A DNA stretch of 64,000 bases, taken from Rhizobium sp. EC-SD404 (GTDB lineage: Bacteria; Pseudomonadota; Alphaproteobacteria; Rhizobiales; Rhizobiaceae). Under the pieces are notes generated by a model. It searched no databases. It was not told the DNA's origin and worked only from the letters and a program-made list of their open reading frames with translations. The position numbers and the translations under genes are program-made. Position 1 is the stretch's first letter; each line of letters opens with the position of its first letter. Positions 44,383 through 53,193 of the stretch are shown piece by piece. Location: the NCBI RefSeq assembly GCF_902498825.1, contig NZ_LR701459.1, positions 3,788,564 to 3,852,563 of the forward strand. Direction: 5' to 3'.

Positions 44383-45045
44383 ATGGGAATGGCTGGTCAG
44401 CCTGAATTGAACCGCGAAATCGAGCGCGGCGATGGCTCCGATGAGGAATTGAACCGGGCCATCGATGGTCTGCGTGGCGTGCTGCGCAAGGATACCGACG
44501 GAGTGACGTCGGCTGAGGATTTGGAGAGTGTCAGCGAAATGACGAATGCCGCAAAAGGACCGAGCAAGGCCTTCCCGGCCGATTTCGGCAGCGACTTCGA
44601 CGATGGGCCGAGCCCCTTCGATGCAAGCCCTGCCGCACCCAGCCTCGACGGAATGTTTGGCGCCGAGACCCCAGAGTTCGACGACGAACCGACCGCAGCT
44701 CTTTTTGCGCCGGAGCCGGAGAAGCCTGTGCGCCGTACGAGCGACAGCCACCGGACAAAATCGAGCTCTGCGATCAACAACGTCGCCGAGACGGGCAATT
44801 ACGATCTGGTGATGGACATCCCCATCGACATGCAGATCGTCCTCGGCACCAGCCGTCTGCCGGTGGCAAGCCTGATGAACCTTTCGGAAGGCTCGCTCAT
44901 CGCACTGGATCGCCAGATCGGCGAGCCGGTCGACATTCTTGTGAACGGCCGTCATTTCGGCCGCGGCGAGATCACGGTGCTTGACGGTGATGATAACCGT
45001 TTCGGCATCCGCCTGATCGAAGTCATGACCGACAAATCGAAGTAA
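44383..45045 (+). CDS. fliN: Flagellar motor switch protein FliN
   Basis: 220 residues. The conserved SpoA domain is only the last part (about 140-215: [20 protein letters not shown], then [20 protein letters not shown]). The first 130 residues are acidic, low-complexity and probably disordered. That extension makes it longer than most FliN (about 100-190). ATG 44389 is an equally good start because GGAG lies 8 bases before it. It forms the base of the C ring with FliM and FliG. Confidence 0.93.
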   Translation: MGMAGQPELNREIERGDGSDEELNRAIDGLRGVLRKDTDGVTSAEDLESVSEMTNAAKGPSKAFPADFGSDFDDGPSPFDASPAAPSLDGMFGAETPEFDDEPTAALFAPEPEKPVRRTSDSHRTKSSSAINNVAETGNYDLVMDIPIDMQIVLGTSRLPVASLMNLSEGSLIALDRQIGEPVDILVNGRHFGRGEITVLDGDDNRFGIRLIEVMTDKSK

Positions 45046-45073
45046 ACCGACAGACAGCGAGAAGGGAAGCGCG

Positions 45074-46105
45074 ATGAACGCGTTCACCGAATATGCACAG
45101 GCCGAGCCTTCACCGGCACTGACCAAGGCGCAGAAAGCAGCCGCAATCCTGATCGCAATGGGCAAGCCGGTCGCCGGCAAGCTTCTGAAGTATTTTGCCT
45201 CGTCCGAACTCCAGTTGATCATCGCCAACGCGCAGACATTGCGCACGATTCCGGCCGACGAGCTGGAAGGATTGGTGAGCGAGTTCGAAAACCTCTTCAC
45301 CGAGGGTGCCGGCTTGATGGACAATGCCCGCGCCATGGAAGACATCCTCGACGAAGGCCTGCCGCCGGACGAAGTCGATGGCTTGCTCGGCCGTCGCACA
45401 CCGTTCCAGGCATTCGAGACCTCGATCTGGGATCGCCTGCAGGATGCCGACCCCGTCGTCATCGGCAACTTCCTGTCGCGCGAACATCCGCAGACCGTCG
45501 CTTACATCGTCACTCAGCTTCCCTCGTCCTTCGCAGCGAAGACGCTGCTGCAGCTGCCCGACGAACGCCGCGCCGACATCGTCCACCGCACGGTGAACAT
45601 GAAGGACGTCAATCCGAAGATCGCCGAGATCATTCACAAGCGGGTCGTCGATCTCGTTCAGGCGCTCGAGGCCGATCGCAACTCAACCGGCACCAACAAG
45701 GTTGCCGACATCATGAACGAGCTCGAGAAGCCCCAGGTCGACGCCCTTCTCGGTGCACTCGGCTCCATCAGCACCAAGGCCGTCGAGCGCGTTCGCCCCA
45801 AGATCTTCCTGTTCGAGGACATTCTGGAAATGCCGTCCAAGAGCCGCGTCATGCTGTTCGACGACATCTCCAACGATCTCATCACCGCAGCGCTGCGCGA
45901 TACGCCGCCGGAACTGCGCGAGATGGTCCTCGCTTCGCTGGGCGCACGCCAGCGCCGCATGATCGAGGCGGATCTTGCCGGCGGCGGCGGATCGCCGCGT
46001 GACACTGAAGTCGCGCGCCGTTCGATCGCGCAGGAAGCGATCCGTCTGGCTGCGGCCGGCCGAATCGTCCTAAAAGAGCGCCGGGATACGCCGCAAGCCG
46101 CATGA
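45074..46105 (+). CDS. fliG: Flagellar motor switch protein FliG
   Basis: 343 residues. FliG transmits torque between stator and rotor. Three helical domains are present: N-terminal KAQKAAAILIAMGKPVAGKL, middle with EHPQTVAYIVTQL, and C-terminal charged domain with EDILEMPSKSRVMLFDDI and LREMVLASLGARQRRMIEADL-like sequence. Typical length. It follows fliN by 28 bp. Confidence 0.96.
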   Translation: MNAFTEYAQAEPSPALTKAQKAAAILIAMGKPVAGKLLKYFASSELQLIIANAQTLRTIPADELEGLVSEFENLFTEGAGLMDNARAMEDILDEGLPPDEVDGLLGRRTPFQAFETSIWDRLQDADPVVIGNFLSREHPQTVAYIVTQLPSSFAAKTLLQLPDERRADIVHRTVNMKDVNPKIAEIIHKRVVDLVQALEADRNSTGTNKVADIMNELEKPQVDALLGALGSISTKAVERVRPKIFLFEDILEMPSKSRVMLFDDISNDLITAALRDTPPELREMVLASLGARQRRMIEADLAGGGGSPRDTEVARRSIAQEAIRLAAAGRIVLKERRDTPQAA

Positions 46106-46157
46106 TGCTGCTCTGCCGGACGTAATGTCTTCCTGACGTTCCTACCATGGAGCCATG

Positions 46158-47246
46158 ATGGCTGAGGGCCAGGATAAAGACAGCAAAACAGAAGAACCGT
46201 CAGAGAAGAAACTGCGCGACGCGATGGACAAGGGCAACGTGCCCTTCTCCCGCGAGCTGCCTCTCTTCGGTTCCGCTCTCGCGATCCTGATTTTCTTTGT
46301 CTTTTTTCTGCCGGCCGGCGCTGCGCGTCTGACCAGTTCGCTGGTCGACGTCTTCGAAAAGCCGGAGGAGCTTTCGCTGTCGACCGGCCAGGATGCCGTG
46401 TTCCTGTTCCGGCATCTGTTTCTGGAATCGGGCGCCGTCCTGTTGCCAGCCTTCGTGCTGATGATCAGTTTCGGCGTCGCGGCATCGGTGTTCCAGAACA
46501 TGCCGCGCCCGGTTCTCGACCGCGTTCAGCCGAAGATGGAACGCATCTCCCTGATGAAGGGCATCAAGCGAATCTACAGCGTCAAGGGCATGGTGGAATT
46601 CGCCAAGTCGCTGTTCAAGATTCTGGTGGTCTCGTCGATCATCGGCGTCGTGCTCAGCGACGATTATTTCGGCGTCCTGGCCGCCATGTTTTCCGACCCC
46701 GCGACGATCATCGAGATGATGAGCGCCATGGTGGGTAAAGTCATCGTCGTCGTCCTGATCGCAACGGCGGCGATCGCAGCCGTCGACGTCCTGTGGACGC
46801 GGTTCGACTGGCACAACGATCTGCGTATGACGCGCCAGGAAGTGAAGGACGAATACAAGCAGTCCGAAGGCGACCCGATCGTCAAGTCGCGGCAGCGTTC
46901 GCTCGCCCGCGACCGCGCAAGGCGGCGCATGATCGCGTCCGTGCCGCGTGCCACGCTCGTCATCACCAACCCGACCCACTACGCCGTTGCTTTGCGCTAT
47001 GTGCGCGAGGAAGGCGGCGCGCCTCTGGTCGTCGCCAAGGGCCAGGACCTCATCGCACTGAAGATTCGCGAGATCGCGCAGGACCACGGCATCCCGATTT
47101 TCGAGGAACCGCCACTTGCCCGCTCCATCTTTGCGCAAGTCTCCGTGGATAGTGTCATCCCCACGGAATTCTACCGGGCCGTCGCGGAACTGATTCATCA
47201 GGTCTACGCCAAGCCCGCACAGTCACAACCAGTCAAGGCCAGTTGA
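46158..47246 (+). CDS. flhB: Flagellar export switch protein FlhB
   Basis: About 362 residues from ATG 46158, which has GGAG five bases upstream; ATG 46155 is adjacent. Four membrane helices in the first 215 residues, then the cytosolic domain with the self-cleaving NPTH motif (near 271-274, [11 protein letters not shown]). Cleavage there switches export from rod/hook to filament substrates together with FliK. It is 52 bp after fliG, likely in the same operon. Confidence 0.96.
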   Translation: MAEGQDKDSKTEEPSEKKLRDAMDKGNVPFSRELPLFGSALAILIFFVFFLPAGAARLTSSLVDVFEKPEELSLSTGQDAVFLFRHLFLESGAVLLPAFVLMISFGVAASVFQNMPRPVLDRVQPKMERISLMKGIKRIYSVKGMVEFAKSLFKILVVSSIIGVVLSDDYFGVLAAMFSDPATIIEMMSAMVGKVIVVVLIATAAIAAVDVLWTRFDWHNDLRMTRQEVKDEYKQSEGDPIVKSRQRSLARDRARRRMIASVPRATLVITNPTHYAVALRYVREEGGAPLVVAKGQDLIALKIREIAQDHGIPIFEEPPLARSIFAQVSVDSVIPTEFYRAVAELIHQVYAKPAQSQPVKAS

Positions 47247-47251
47247 CCGCC

Positions 47252-47695
47252 ATGATGAAGACCAGCTGCACCGCCGAACGCGAAATGATCGTTGCCGAGG
47301 CACTGCGCCCGGTGGCCAGCGAATTGCGTCTCATCGACGCCGGCGACCTCATCTCGATGCTCAAATTCGAGTGCTATGGCGACCTCGCCGACCTCGTGGC
47401 CTCAGCGGCCGAGCTGTATTTCCTGCCCGGTACCGTTTCGCTCGGCATCGGCGGCGATTACTGGCTGGACTGGTCGACGCGGCCCCGCGTCGTGCTCGAT
47501 CTGGAACTGCGGCCGGAAGGTGTGACCATCTACGCCCGCCTGACGCTCGAAGATGCGCAGGGCGGCGTGGAGATCAGCCACATCGCCTTCGACGATCCCT
47601 CCGAGGATCCGGAAGTGAACACGCTTCTGCTATCGGAAAGCCTGCTCAAGTCGCGCTTCCGCAAATCGGTCGGAGCACTCCAACTTCCGTACTAA
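47252..47695 (+). CDS. Conserved protein of unknown function after flhB
   Basis: 147 residues from ATG 47252; a TTG at 47243 overlapping the flhB stop (TTGA) with AAGG just upstream is an equally plausible coupled start. There is no signal peptide or membrane segment. A helical N-terminal part (IVAEALRPVASELRLIDAGD) is followed by a beta-rich half (GVTIYARLTLEDAQGGVEIS). I do not recognise a family name. Its position as the last gene of the motA-fliMNG-flhB string, and the convergent visR, suggest a motility-related role. Confidence 0.6.
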   Translation: MMKTSCTAEREMIVAEALRPVASELRLIDAGDLISMLKFECYGDLADLVASAAELYFLPGTVSLGIGGDYWLDWSTRPRVVLDLELRPEGVTIYARLTLEDAQGGVEISHIAFDDPSEDPEVNTLLLSESLLKSRFRKSVGALQLPY

Positions 47696-47744
47696 AAAGG
47701 TGGCGCGTTAGCTCCGACGTCAGCCGGACACAGCTTGTGGGGTA

Positions 47745-48485
47745 TCAGGCGAGATATCCGAGCCGAATGGCTTTGGCGATCGCCTGGATCCGGTTGACAG
47801 AATCGAGCTTCGCCGTTGCCGTGCCAAGATAGGCATTCACCGTGTGGACCGACAATTCCAGACGGTCGGCGATCGCTTCGGATTTCAGGCCGTCGCCTGC
47901 CAGTTGCAGGCATTCCAGTTCCCGCTCGTTGAGCTTCTGGCGCGGCGCCGCCTCTCGAATATCCAGCATCAGAAGAAGCTTCATCACCTTGAAACTGCGA
48001 CGATGAAGGTTGAGCAGCATTTCCGCGTCGCAGGAAAGGTCTTCGCCCGCGAACACCGTCAGGCCGTTGCCGAGCCCACCGAGCTTAACCGGGAACGCGA
48101 TCATATCGAGCCCATCGGCCGTCACCGGCAGGTATCCGACCGCACCCATCTGCGAGGCACAGCCGCTCAAGTCCGGCGAGCCGGCGAAACCGTGGATCAG
48201 CGGTGCGAGCGAGCGCTCCATATGGCCGATGACCGCACGGGAAAAGCGGGCATTGAAACCGCCTGCGATATCTCCGCTGCCTTTGCCAGCGCACCGGCTC
48301 AGCACGCAATGGGTGGCGGCCCGTGCCGCGTTCGGTGCCAGCCGGAGAAGAAAGCGGTTCTCGGCGCCGAGCCCTTCGGCCATGTCGCGCAGCTGCTCGT
48401 CGATCGCAGCCATCGAGCACTCTTTGTCCTTTACCTGGAAAGCCAGTTGCCCAGAGGTCTTGCTGTGACCGATTTGGATGTTCAT
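47745..48485 (-). CDS. visR: LuxR-type flagellar master regulator VisR
   Basis: 246 residues. The N-terminal part (about 30-165) resembles the autoinducer-binding fold of LuxR proteins. The C-terminal LuxR helix-turn-helix is at about 183-246 (LNERELECLQLAGDGLKSEA, then VHTVNAYLGTATAKL). In Sinorhizobium VisN and VisR form a heterodimer at the top of the motility cascade and activate rem. It lies 13 bp after the visN stop. The VisN/VisR names are assigned by gene order, visN first. Confidence 0.82.
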   Translation of the reverse strand: MNIQIGHSKTSGQLAFQVKDKECSMAAIDEQLRDMAEGLGAENRFLLRLAPNAARAATHCVLSRCAGKGSGDIAGGFNARFSRAVIGHMERSLAPLIHGFAGSPDLSGCASQMGAVGYLPVTADGLDMIAFPVKLGGLGNGLTVFAGEDLSCDAEMLLNLHRRSFKVMKLLLMLDIREAAPRQKLNERELECLQLAGDGLKSEAIADRLELSVHTVNAYLGTATAKLDSVNRIQAIAKAIRLGYLA

Positions 48486-48498
48486 GGCGGTTATCTCC

Positions 48499-49170
48499 TC
48501 AGATCAGGCTATGTCTGACAGCGTAAGCGATCGCTTCCGACCGGGTCTTGGTCGCCGTCTTGCGCATGATGCTCGTGATGTAGTTGTTCACCGTGTTGCG
48601 CGAGATGCCGATGATCATCGAGATCTCGTCACTGGTCTTGCCCTCTGCAATCCAGTTCAAGCACTCGATTTCACGTTCGGTGAGGTCGAGGACGCTGGCG
48701 GGAACGTACGTGGCTTCGTCGAAGCGCGCGGCGAAATAGGCGCTGAGCAACGCCACGTCATGGACCCGGTCGCGGGCCACGACGATATCGCTGCGAAAGA
48801 GAAAGATGACCGACAACCGCGCCTGGCCCGTGCAAAACGGAAAGGCGCAGTAGATGCGGCTCAGATGCTCGGGCAGCCTCAACGTCGCCGGGGCGCGGAG
48901 AAACGCGGGCTCCATGATCGCCATGCAGCGCTCGAGCTCGTTGCGCTTGGATTGATGCTTGATCACATATTGGCCAAGCGTCCGCACGAGGTCGAACGGC
49001 CAGTTGGATGAGACGATGTGATCGAAGCCGTCTTCGTTGAGCATGTCTTGGCGAGCGAGCATGTAATGCTCCGCTCCGACGAAGCTGCTCATGAGCTCAA
49101 AGCCGGCTGGCAGGTCGCCACGCTCGGCACATTGAGCCAGCTTGCCGATGAGAGCGCTGCGGTCGATCAT
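48499..49170 (-). CDS. visN: LuxR-type flagellar master regulator VisN
   Basis: 223 residues. N-terminal ligand-binding-like domain (about 10-150) and C-terminal LuxR HTH (about 160-223: LTEREIECLNWIAEGKTSDE and ISRNTVNNYITSIMRKTATK). It is the partner of VisR. Its own 5' region (49171-49596) contains a CtrA-like element, but no class II element, which fits a gene at the top of the hierarchy. Whether either protein binds a ligand cannot be told from sequence. Confidence 0.82.
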   Translation of the reverse strand: MIDRSALIGKLAQCAERGDLPAGFELMSSFVGAEHYMLARQDMLNEDGFDHIVSSNWPFDLVRTLGQYVIKHQSKRNELERCMAIMEPAFLRAPATLRLPEHLSRIYCAFPFCTGQARLSVIFLFRSDIVVARDRVHDVALLSAYFAARFDEATYVPASVLDLTEREIECLNWIAEGKTSDEISMIIGISRNTVNNYITSIMRKTATKTRSEAIAYAVRHSLI

Positions 49171-49596
49171 GACAAATGACCGCCCGCGGATCCGTCATCC
49201 GCACATAGCAAAAGTGAGGACGCCCGCCCAGCGTCCGAAAAAAACATCACTCTTGGCTCCTTCGCCAAACGGTGTCGAAGATACGCAAGAACGCGATACG
49301 TTACGTAGCCAGATCGGTGATTCGTCCCTTAAGAAAAGGTTACGCACCACCCCCATGGCTTGTCCACTGTCAAACCTGGCCATTTACCGCGAGCGTCCGA
49401 TATGGGCCGATTCGCGTGTCGGTTGAGCAACCAATTGCTCCGAAATAACTGCATGTCGGTCGGGCTAAACCGCATAAAGTGGGAACACTGGCCACGATTA
49501 CTTGTATTGTTATTGACCAGAATGGATTATTGCGGCGTACGGAATATCTACCCTTGGCGGAGGGGCGTCTCGTTTCGAAGAGTGAGAACCCGTGGC
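49171..49596. other. Divergent intergenic region between visN and the PAS-domain gene
   Basis: 426 bp without a convincing gene. An open frame extends in from 49360, but its upstream part lacks a good start and reads like non-coding DNA. The stretch is more AT-rich than its surroundings and holds the CtrA-like element at 49329-49343. I see no clear terminator or RNA gene. Confidence 0.6.
49329..49343. promoter_or_regulatory. CtrA-like element upstream of visN
   Basis: TTAA, seven bases, TTAC, the same form as the element before rem. It is about 158 bp before the visN ATG. The shared variant in front of the two regulator genes, compared with TTAA-N7-CTAA before motA and the flagellins, may be meaningful or chance. 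Confidence 0.5.
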
Positions 49597-50007
49597 GTGA
49601 CTGACAGATTGGATGCCCCGAACAGCGTTCTCGACCAGGCGACGATCAATCTTCTTTCGGAATTTTGCATCGTCGATCATTGGTCGGCCAATCTCGCCAA
49701 CGCGATGCTGAAGATCGGGCCCCGCGGACGCGAGCTACATGGTTTGCCCGTGGAGCGCACCACCTTCGGTCTGCTGGAGTTGGTGCGCTGCTATGATGAT
49801 TGCGCCCACGACAAGATCATCAAACTCTTCGAACACGCGGCCTTCGAAAGCCGGCCGTTCAACTTTTCCGCGGTGATAAGGCAGCCGTCGGAGGATCATC
49901 GCATCGTTCATTGTTTCGGTGCGTATCGGTCTCTCAAGGACCAGTCAGATGGCGAGGAACTCTACGGAGTGTTTCTCTTTTCCCGCGGCACCTACGGCCA
50001 TCTTTGA
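49597..50007 (+). CDS. Small PAS-like domain protein next to visN and fliF
   Basis: 136 residues from a GTG at 49597; ATG 49520 in the same frame would add 26 residues. Neither start has a strong ribosome site. Almost the whole protein fits one PAS fold: the segment VDHWSANLANAMLKIGPRGR, then a helix with YDDCAHDKIIKLFEHAAFES, and a final strand set (RIVHCFGAYRSLKD, LYGVFLFSRG). It has no output domain, so it would act by protein contact. It is divergent from visN and convergent with fliF (12-bp gap), inside the motility locus. I know of no characterised homologue. Confidence 0.6.
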   Translation: MTDRLDAPNSVLDQATINLLSEFCIVDHWSANLANAMLKIGPRGRELHGLPVERTTFGLLELVRCYDDCAHDKIIKLFEHAAFESRPFNFSAVIRQPSEDHRIVHCFGAYRSLKDQSDGEELYGVFLFSRGTYGHL

Positions 50008-50019
50008 AAGCAACCTGGA

Positions 50020-51681
50020 TCAGGCCGCCTTCTCGATCGCCCATTTGCGCAAGATCTTGGCAGCGCGTTCTTCGTTCAGCTCGACCATGCGAGCCAGACG
50101 CTTCTCGGGGCCTTCCTTCATCCGGCGATTGTAGCCGGCACCCTCGTCGCTGCCGAGGAGATCCGTCTCGGGGTCGAAGCCGAAGTCCGCGCCGAAGCCC
50201 TCCATCGGAATAGCACCCGTGCCGACCGATGGGCTGAAATCGCCAAGCGCGCCGTCGGCTTCTTGTGCAGGCACCACGGCGGTGCCGACCGACCGCGCCA
50301 GTGGGCGAAGCCCGAACCAGACGACCAGCAGAGCGACCACGATGAATGCAGCGGCATTGACCATGCTGCCGGCATGGCGTGAGAGATTTTCGAGAACCGA
50401 GCCTTCGCCGACGGCCTCCTCCAGGAGCTGATTCTCGAGAAATGCCATGGCGTTCAGCGACACCACATCGCCTCGATCCTGACTGAACCCTGCCGCCGAC
50501 TGCACGATGTTTTCCATATCGGCGAGATAGGCGTCGATCTGTTCCTGGGTGGCGTTTTCGCCGATCATCGCAGCAATGCGACCACGATTGACGACGACGG
50601 CGATCGACAGCTGCTCGATCGTGTAGCTGTTCTTGACGGTCTCGATCGTCTTCGAGTTGATCTCGAAGTTGGTCTGCTCTTCGCGCCGATCGAGCGACTC
50701 GTTCGACGTAGGCCCGCCGCCTTCGCCTTCCGGTGCGGCCTGCGGGAGGTTTTGCTCAACCGTTGCGGGGGTGTCACCCTCGGCGCGGTTAGAACGCTCT
50801 TCTTCGCGCGTTACCCGTACCGAACGCTCGACTCGCGATTCCGGATCGAAAGTGGTTTCGCGGATCTGCTGGCTGTCGGTGTTCAGGTTGGCCCGGACGC
50901 TTGCGCGGAAGTTGTCGACGCCGAGAAAAGGCGCCAATGCCTTCTCGATGCTGGTTTCGATCTCGCCTTCGACGAGCTGAACGAGGCTCATGGAGCGATT
51001 GAGCGCGCTGTTGGTCATGTCGTCGCCGGAAGCGAGCAACTGGCCCGTGGAATCGAGCACCGTGACATTGTCGATGCCGAGACCCGGAACGGATGCTGCC
51101 ACGAGATGGCGCACGGAGTCCGCAGCTCGCTGGCCGTTCGTACCGGACGTGCGGATCATGACCGACGCTGACGGTTCCTGCTCGCCCCGCCGGAAGTTGC
51201 CGCGATCGGGCATGACGATGTGAACACGCGCGGCGGAGATACCGCTGATCGACTGGATCGTCCGCGCAATCTCTCCCTCAAGGGCACGAACGCGAGTCAC
51301 TTCCTGCATGAACGAGGTCAGGCCAAGCGAACCGACATTGTCGAAGAGTTCATAGCCGCCATTGGCGCTGTCGGGCAGCCCGCGCTCGGCAAGAAACGCG
51401 CGCACCGAGCCCACTTGACCAACCGGAACGAGGAGGCTGGCACCATCCGCACCGACGGAAAAATCCATGTTCGCTTCGGAAAGCGCCATCGAAACCCGGC
51501 CGAGATCCTCCGGTTCGAGGCCGACATAGACCGTTTCCATGGTTGGTCGGTTCAGATAGAGCCCGGCGGCCACGACCAGGGCGATCGCAAGAGCGGTTCC
51601 CCCTATCAATGCCATGATGCGCATCTGGCCGAGGGCCATGAACCGCTTGGAGAGTGGTGCCAGTTGGCTCAACAGATTCAT
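50020..51681 (-). CDS. fliF: Flagellar MS-ring protein FliF
   Basis: 553 residues from ATG 51681; upstream in-frame codons give an extension unlike FliF. Membrane helices at about 23-44 and near 445-465 flank the periplasmic ring-building domains (METVYVGLEPEDLGRVSMAL and the YscJ-like ALEGEIARTIQSISGISAAR). The cytosolic C-terminal tail (RMVELNEERAAKILRKWAIE) binds FliG. It follows the che operon by a 146-bp gap with its own candidate class II promoter element 71 bp upstream, so it need not be co-transcribed with che. Confidence 0.96.
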   Translation of the reverse strand: MNLLSQLAPLSKRFMALGQMRIMALIGGTALAIALVVAAGLYLNRPTMETVYVGLEPEDLGRVSMALSEANMDFSVGADGASLLVPVGQVGSVRAFLAERGLPDSANGGYELFDNVGSLGLTSFMQEVTRVRALEGEIARTIQSISGISAARVHIVMPDRGNFRRGEQEPSASVMIRTSGTNGQRAADSVRHLVAASVPGLGIDNVTVLDSTGQLLASGDDMTNSALNRSMSLVQLVEGEIETSIEKALAPFLGVDNFRASVRANLNTDSQQIRETTFDPESRVERSVRVTREEERSNRAEGDTPATVEQNLPQAAPEGEGGGPTSNESLDRREEQTNFEINSKTIETVKNSYTIEQLSIAVVVNRGRIAAMIGENATQEQIDAYLADMENIVQSAAGFSQDRGDVVSLNAMAFLENQLLEEAVGEGSVLENLSRHAGSMVNAAAFIVVALLVVWFGLRPLARSVGTAVVPAQEADGALGDFSPSVGTGAIPMEGFGADFGFDPETDLLGSDEGAGYNRRMKEGPEKRLARMVELNEERAAKILRKWAIEKAA

Positions 51682-51752
51682 TCTGTGCCCGTTCAACTGC
51701 AAAAATCGACGCGTCACGGCGTGACACGCCATGCGATCCTGTCAGGGCGACA

Positions 51753-51776
51753 TTAGGCAGTGAAACTTGCGCGAGG
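51753..51776 (-). promoter_or_regulatory. Candidate class II flagellar promoter element upstream of fliF
   Basis: On the minus strand this reads CCTCGCGCAAG, ten bases, TAA, one of seven elements of this plan, with TAA 71 bases before the fliF ATG. It lies between the cheT stop (51828) and fliF. Confidence 0.6.
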
Positions 51777-51827
51777 GTGTTGCGCCACGACTGCGCGCGG
51801 GACAGCAATCGTCAGAATCGAGGCAGC

Positions 51828-52214
51828 TCAGAAAAGCTCGATGCCACCGCTTTCTGGCATCGCAGCGCTGCGCGCATCTGCAGCGCCGGAAAGGCGATCC
51901 TTGACGTCGGACAACGTCATGATGCGCAGTGCATCTTGAAGGTCGATGCCCACGCCGTGCGGGACGTTGAGCGAAAGCGCATCGAGGAAATGACCGAGGC
52001 CGCGCAATCGCTGGATCGTGAGATCGAGCGTCTGCAGGCGCATGAGCCGTGCGTCATTCGTCTCGGCGCCACCGCCCGCAATGAGGTCGGTTTCCAGCGC
52101 TTCGACCGCGCCGGCGAGATCGCTCATCTCGTTTGCCAAGCGCCCCAGCAGTAGGCCTAACGGTTGACCGGCTTCATCCTGTTCCAGTCTGCATCGTGCG
52201 TGCTCGGCCATCAT
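51828..52214 (-). CDS. cheT: CheT-like chemotaxis protein
   Basis: 128 residues from ATG 52214, which has GGAG six bases upstream. A TTG at 52262 overlapping the cheD stop would give 144. Helical, cytosolic. It contains DLTIQ (Asp64, Gln68 from ATG 52214), which matches the DxxxQ phosphatase motif known from CheZ. CheT of Sinorhizobium, the last gene of its che operon, is reported to act in signal termination on CheY1 and to contact CheR. Same gene position here: cheD, then cheT, then fliF. No cheZ is present. Confidence 0.75.
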   Translation of the reverse strand: MMAEHARCRLEQDEAGQPLGLLLGRLANEMSDLAGAVEALETDLIAGGGAETNDARLMRLQTLDLTIQRLRGLGHFLDALSLNVPHGVGIDLQDALRIMTLSDVKDRLSGAADARSAAMPESGGIELF

Positions 52215-52258
52215 TCCATGCTCCAGTATATGCACTTGGGCGTCGCTGACGCCGTCAC

Positions 52259-52804
52259 TCAAAAGAATTCCACGCCACCATCTGCTGGAGCCGGCGCAAC
52301 CGGGCGCGGACGCTCCATCTCGACGGCGCGCAGCGTCTGCGTGTTATCGAGCGCATGTTGTCTGGCACGCCCACTCACAGGCCAGAACTCGACCTTGCGG
52401 CCGAGATCACCGCCGGTGGAAGCGTTGATGATCGGAATACGCTCGTCATTGAGAAACCGAACTGCAAATTCCGCATTCTGCTGACCGACATTCGAGAACT
52501 GCGCAATCGTCTGAGCGCCGCCGAAGATCTTCGCCTGCAGTCGATCCCGGCGCGCACCGTTCTTCAGCAGTTCGTTGATCAGCAGTTCCATGAGATGCAC
52601 GCCGTATCGCGTCGCGGCATTGCCAGAAGAGCCTGGTCCGCCGGGCAGCAGGAAATGGTTCATTCCGCCGATGCCGGCCGTCGTATCCCGCAAACAGGCA
52701 GCAACGCAGGAACCGAGAATAGTGGTCAGCACGACATTCGGGTCGTTGCTGACATGATACTCTCCCTGAATGACGTGGATGCGCCGGACCGTGCCGGCTG
52801 TCAT
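52259..52804 (-). CDS. cheD: Chemoreceptor glutamine deamidase CheD
   Basis: 181 residues. Deamidates receptor glutamines and tunes CheA activity. The catalytic pair is Cys33 ([15 protein letters not shown]) and His50 ([13 protein letters not shown]). The start overlaps the cheY2 stop by 4 bases. The C terminus has a proline-rich tail ending in EFF. Confidence 0.95.
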   Translation of the reverse strand: MTAGTVRRIHVIQGEYHVSNDPNVVLTTILGSCVAACLRDTTAGIGGMNHFLLPGGPGSSGNAATRYGVHLMELLINELLKNGARRDRLQAKIFGGAQTIAQFSNVGQQNAEFAVRFLNDERIPIINASTGGDLGRKVEFWPVSGRARQHALDNTQTLRAVEMERPRPVAPAPADGGVEFF

Positions 52805-53193
52805 TTCAACGCACCGAACACAGCCTCGATCGCCGCCTGCATCTTCTCTACCGTGAAAGGCTTGGACAAGACGTTGTTCGCACCGAGCTGCGCCGCCTTC
52901 TGCACCAGAGCGCGGTCGCCCTGTGCCGTCAGCATGATGAACGCAGCACGCTTCGTCTGGGCGTTGGAGCGGATTGCCTGGAGAAGCCCGAGGCCATCCA
53001 TCTTCGGCATGTTGAAATCAGAGATGACCAGATGATGCGGCTGTTGCTGCATGATCGCCAGGCCCTGCTGACCGTCACCGGCCACCGTTATCTGCGAAAA
53101 CCCCAGCGACTGGAGCGCTTCGCCGAGCAGCAGGCGGCTGGTCACCTGGTCGTCGACGATGAGAACTTTGATTTTCTGCGCAAGCGACATCAT
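52801..53193 (-). CDS. cheY2: Chemotaxis response regulator CheY2
   Basis: 130 residues, single receiver domain. The acidic pocket VDDQ (13-16), phospho-acceptor Asp59 in [13 protein letters not shown], and Lys111 in LSKPFT are all present. In Sinorhizobium CheY2-P acts on the motor to slow it, while CheY1 is a phosphate sink. The position between cheB and cheD identifies this as CheY2. The first ATG overlaps the cheB stop. Confidence 0.92.
   Translation of the reverse strand: MMSLAQKIKVLIVDDQVTSRLLLGEALQSLGFSQITVAGDGQQGLAIMQQQPHHLVISDFNMPKMDGLGLLQAIRSNAQTKRAAFIMLTAQGDRALVQKAAQLGANNVLSKPFTVEKMQAAIEAVFGALK

Noticed and set aside
46200..47198. 332-codon minus-strand frame over flhB
   Set aside because: Antisense to flhB, with His/Asp/Arg-rich shadow composition and no start context.
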